The notes under the pieces were generated by a model. It saw only the letters and a list, made by a program, of their open reading frames with translations. It did no database searches and was not told where the DNA came from. The position numbers and the translations under genes are program-made. Of a stretch of 64,000 nt of DNA, positions 62,420-64,000 are shown in pieces; positions within the stretch are counted from its first letter, which is position 1; the number at the start of each line of letters is the position of its first letter. Origin of the DNA: Nitrosopumilus ureiphilus (GTDB lineage Archaea; Thermoproteota; Nitrososphaeria; Nitrososphaerales; Nitrosopumilaceae). The DNA is taken from contig NZ_CP026995.1 in assembly GCF_013407185.1 (NCBI RefSeq), forward strand, positions 124,001 to 188,000. Direction: 5' to 3'.

Positions 62420-62851
62420 TTGAGTGGACATTCTAACTGGCCTGAATGGATCTACGTTGGTGTTGTAATTGCGTTAATGGTTTGGGTAGGTGCAGAAGCT
62501 TGGGAGGCAGAAAGACTTGTTGACCATGTTCCTGCAGATGCCGAAGTTATCAAAGTAATGGGACAGCAATGGTTCTGGACTTTTGAGCATGAAGATGGTA
62601 CCAAAGAAATAGGTGAATTACATGTTGAAAAAGGCAAGGCATACAAGTTTGAGATAGAATCCAAAGATGTCAATCATTCTTTTAACATTCATGATTATGT
62701 TGTTTTGATGGATGCAATTCCTGGCAGAGTTAATACTGTATGGTTTGCACCAACTGATGTTGGAGAACATGATATTCAATGCAGAGAATACTGTGGATTA
62801 ATTCACTATAACATGCGAGGCAAATTATATGTGGAGGAACCATCATCTTGA
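62420..62851 (+). CDS. coxB: Cytochrome c oxidase subunit II, CuA domain
   Basis: 143 residues. A membrane helix (about 10-25) leads into a cupredoxin domain with all CuA ligands: His86 (VNHSF), Cys121, Glu123, Cys125, His129 and Met132 (CREYCGLIHYNM). It accepts electrons from a soluble copper protein, as is usual in ammonia-oxidising archaea which rely on copper proteins. TTG start, two bases after the small membrane subunit gene. The N-terminal helix pair of usual CoxII is shared with that neighbour. Confidence 0.88.
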   Translation: MSGHSNWPEWIYVGVVIALMVWVGAEAWEAERLVDHVPADAEVIKVMGQQWFWTFEHEDGTKEIGELHVEKGKAYKFEIESKDVNHSFNIHDYVVLMDAIPGRVNTVWFAPTDVGEHDIQCREYCGLIHYNMRGKLYVEEPSS

Positions 62852-62872
62852 TAACGCTTTTATCACAACTAT

Positions 62873-62880
62873 CTGGAGGA
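62873..62880 (+). promoter_or_regulatory. Shine-Dalgarno sequence for coxA
   Basis: CTGGAGGA ends eight bases before the ATG at 62889. It is the clearest ribosome-binding site in the window and fixes the coxA start. Most genes in the window have no such motif. Confidence 0.65.
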
Positions 62881-62888
62881 ATTAACTA

Positions 62889-64000
62889 ATGGTTCTGGAA
62901 CTACAAAAGCCACGTCCAATTTGGCAAATAATGTTTTCAACCCATCACACTGATGTGGGTTTACTTTACCTAATTACATCATTAGGATTTTTGTTCTTAG
63001 GTGGCGCATTAGCTCTTGCAATTAGAGCAGAGTTATTCTTACCCGGTGCACAGATTATTGGGGATGCAATGACCTTTAACAGAATCTTTACTGTTCACGG
63101 TACCACATTGATCTTTTTGTTTATCTTGCCATTTGCATCTTCAGTTGGTAATTACTTTGTTCCACTTATGGTTAGATACAAAGACATGGCATATCCGAAA
63201 CTCAACGCAATTGCATTCTGGATGATTCCACCAGCTGGTGCACTCATCTGGTTGGGCTTTGCAGACTTTACATGGTATGCAACACCACCATATTCAATCA
63301 TCAGTGCTCCAGGTCCAGCCGCTGACATGTGGATATTTGGATTAAAGATCTTGGGTATCTCATCAGTGCTTGGTGCCATCAACTTTATCGTCACAATTCT
63401 CAAATGTAAACATCCAGACATGTCAATTGGACAAGTTCCACTTTTGGCATGGTCATTTTTGTCATCCTCTTTGATTATTCTCGTTGCAATTCCAACATTT
63501 GCTGCGGCACTCTTAATGTTACTTACTGACAGACTTGGCGTTAGTGGATTCTTCAATCCTGCAATGGGAGGAGATCCAATTGCATATGCTCACTTGTTCT
63601 GGTTTACGTTCCATCCAGAGGTATACGTACTAGTCATTCCTGCAATTGGAATGATGTATGAAATCATCCCAAGATTTTCAAGAAAACCAATTCACAGCTA
63701 CAACTCTGGAATCTTTGCATTTGTACTATTGTCTATTGTAGGATTTTCATCATGGGCACACCACATGTACGCAACTGGCATGTCATTTACTGAAAAAACG
63801 GTCTTTATGGTAGGAACCCTTGCAGCAGTTCCAGCATCTGCTTTACATGTCTTTAACTTTTTAGCAACAATGTGGAATGGTAGAATCAAATTTGCAACAC
63901 CAATGATGTGGGCAGTTGGAGGAATTGCATTGTTCTTCTCTGCAGGTGCAGGCGGTGTGGCAAATGCTGCCATGCCATTGGATTTCCAAACACATGACTC
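62889..64000 (+). CDS. coxA: Cytochrome c oxidase subunit I (partial, cut by right edge)
   Basis: 370 residues visible, multi-helix. RIFTVHGTTLIF contains the low-spin haem His70, FTFHPEVYVLVIP the CuB His242 and cross-linked Tyr246, and WAHHMYATG the CuB pair His291/His292. The segment before HPEVY reads FWFTF where many A-type oxidases have FFGHPEVY. The start is fixed by CTGGAGGA. It receives electrons from CoxB and reduces oxygen at the haem-copper centre. The last third, including the remaining haem ligands, is outside the window. Confidence 0.93.
   Translation, partial: MVLELQKPRPIWQIMFSTHHTDVGLLYLITSLGFLFLGGALALAIRAELFLPGAQIIGDAMTFNRIFTVHGTTLIFLFILPFASSVGNYFVPLMVRYKDMAYPKLNAIAFWMIPPAGALIWLGFADFTWYATPPYSIISAPGPAADMWIFGLKILGISSVLGAINFIVTILKCKHPDMSIGQVPLLAWSFLSSSLIILVAIPTFAAALLMLLTDRLGVSGFFNPAMGGDPIAYAHLFWFTFHPEVYVLVIPAIGMMYEIIPRFSRKPIHSYNSGIFAFVLLSIVGFSSWAHHMYATGMSFTEKTVFMVGTLAAVPASALHVFNFLATMWNGRIKFATPMMWAVGGIALFFSAGAGGVANAAMPLDFQTHD

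Noticed and set aside
63152-63556. Open frame of 134 codons on the minus strand inside coxA
   Set aside because: It is the shadow of coxA, whose ligands and ribosome-binding site fix the plus-strand frame.
1-64000. CRISPR array, toxin-antitoxin pair or restriction system
   Set aside because: No regularly spaced direct repeats, Cas, methylase/endonuclease pair or convincing toxin-antitoxin gene was seen.

Overview
The window is low-GC archaeal DNA that looks like a Nitrosopumilus-type ammonia-oxidising thaumarchaeote (Nitrososphaerota, group I.1a). The case rests on the right end: a haem-copper oxidase whose subunit II is split into two small genes upstream of subunit I, an F420-dependent NADP reductase, a MIP18/PaaD-PqqD fusion and an archaeal-type PGI/PMI. 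TTG starts, very short gene spacing and TATA-like boxes close to start codons fit this too. The genus is inferred; no 16S rRNA gene is present.

About 1-51 kb is one large cell-surface glycan island built from sub-pathway cassettes in both orientations. 1-5 kb: a sulfatase end and a pseudaminic-acid-like nonulosonate set (cytidylyltransferase, aminotransferase, NeuB-family synthase, GNAT, 4,6-dehydratase). 5-13 kb: glycosyltransferases, a sugar C-methyltransferase and a complete dTDP-rhamnose set (rmlD, rmlC, rmlB, rmlA). 13-17 kb: a GalE-like epimerase, a PIG-L de-N-acetylase, an LpxD-like N-acyltransferase and a glycosyltransferase. 17-22 kb: a broken sulfotransferase, a cupin, a hexapeptide acyltransferase, then a compact operon FkbH-like / acyl carrier protein / MaoC-like hydratase / AcpS. 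22-30 kb: a GT-C membrane transferase, an IS remnant, a flippase, a GT2, an E1 alpha/beta thiamine-diphosphate enzyme pair with an SDR, and a methyltransferase gene with four frameshifts. 30-38 kb: heptose genes (hddA, gmhA, gmhB), two sugar SDRs, a methyltransferase, an RmlC-like epimerase, a second C-methyltransferase and an RfbF-like cytidylyltransferase. 38-50 kb: a capsule-type transferase, decayed DNA, a second keto-deoxy-sugar cassette (cytidylyltransferase, oxidoreductases, TIM-barrel isomerase, KdsC-like phosphatase, NeuB, gmhA), a radical SAM/SPASM protein and two more SDRs.

From PGI/PMI (50 kb) rightward the window is mostly housekeeping: mtnA, the MIP18-PqqD fusion, an SDR, a secreted Ig-like protein, small membrane proteins, a polysaccharide deacetylase, a DPM1-like transferase, tRNA-Arg(TCG), an aminotransferase, a flavin oxidoreductase, npdG, a histidine phosphatase and the cytochrome oxidase operon, which runs off the right edge.

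The most unusual content is the acyl-carrier-protein machinery (FkbH, ACP, MaoC, AcpS) in an archaeon, a few kilobases from a PIG-L deacetylase / LpxD-like N-acyltransferase pair. I infer a dedicated route that loads a small acyl group on ACP and transfers it to an amino or hydroxyl group of a surface sugar. Second in interest are the E1 alpha/beta pair without E2/E3, and the keto-deoxy-sugar cassette. Decayed genes and three IS remnants mark the island as under turnover.
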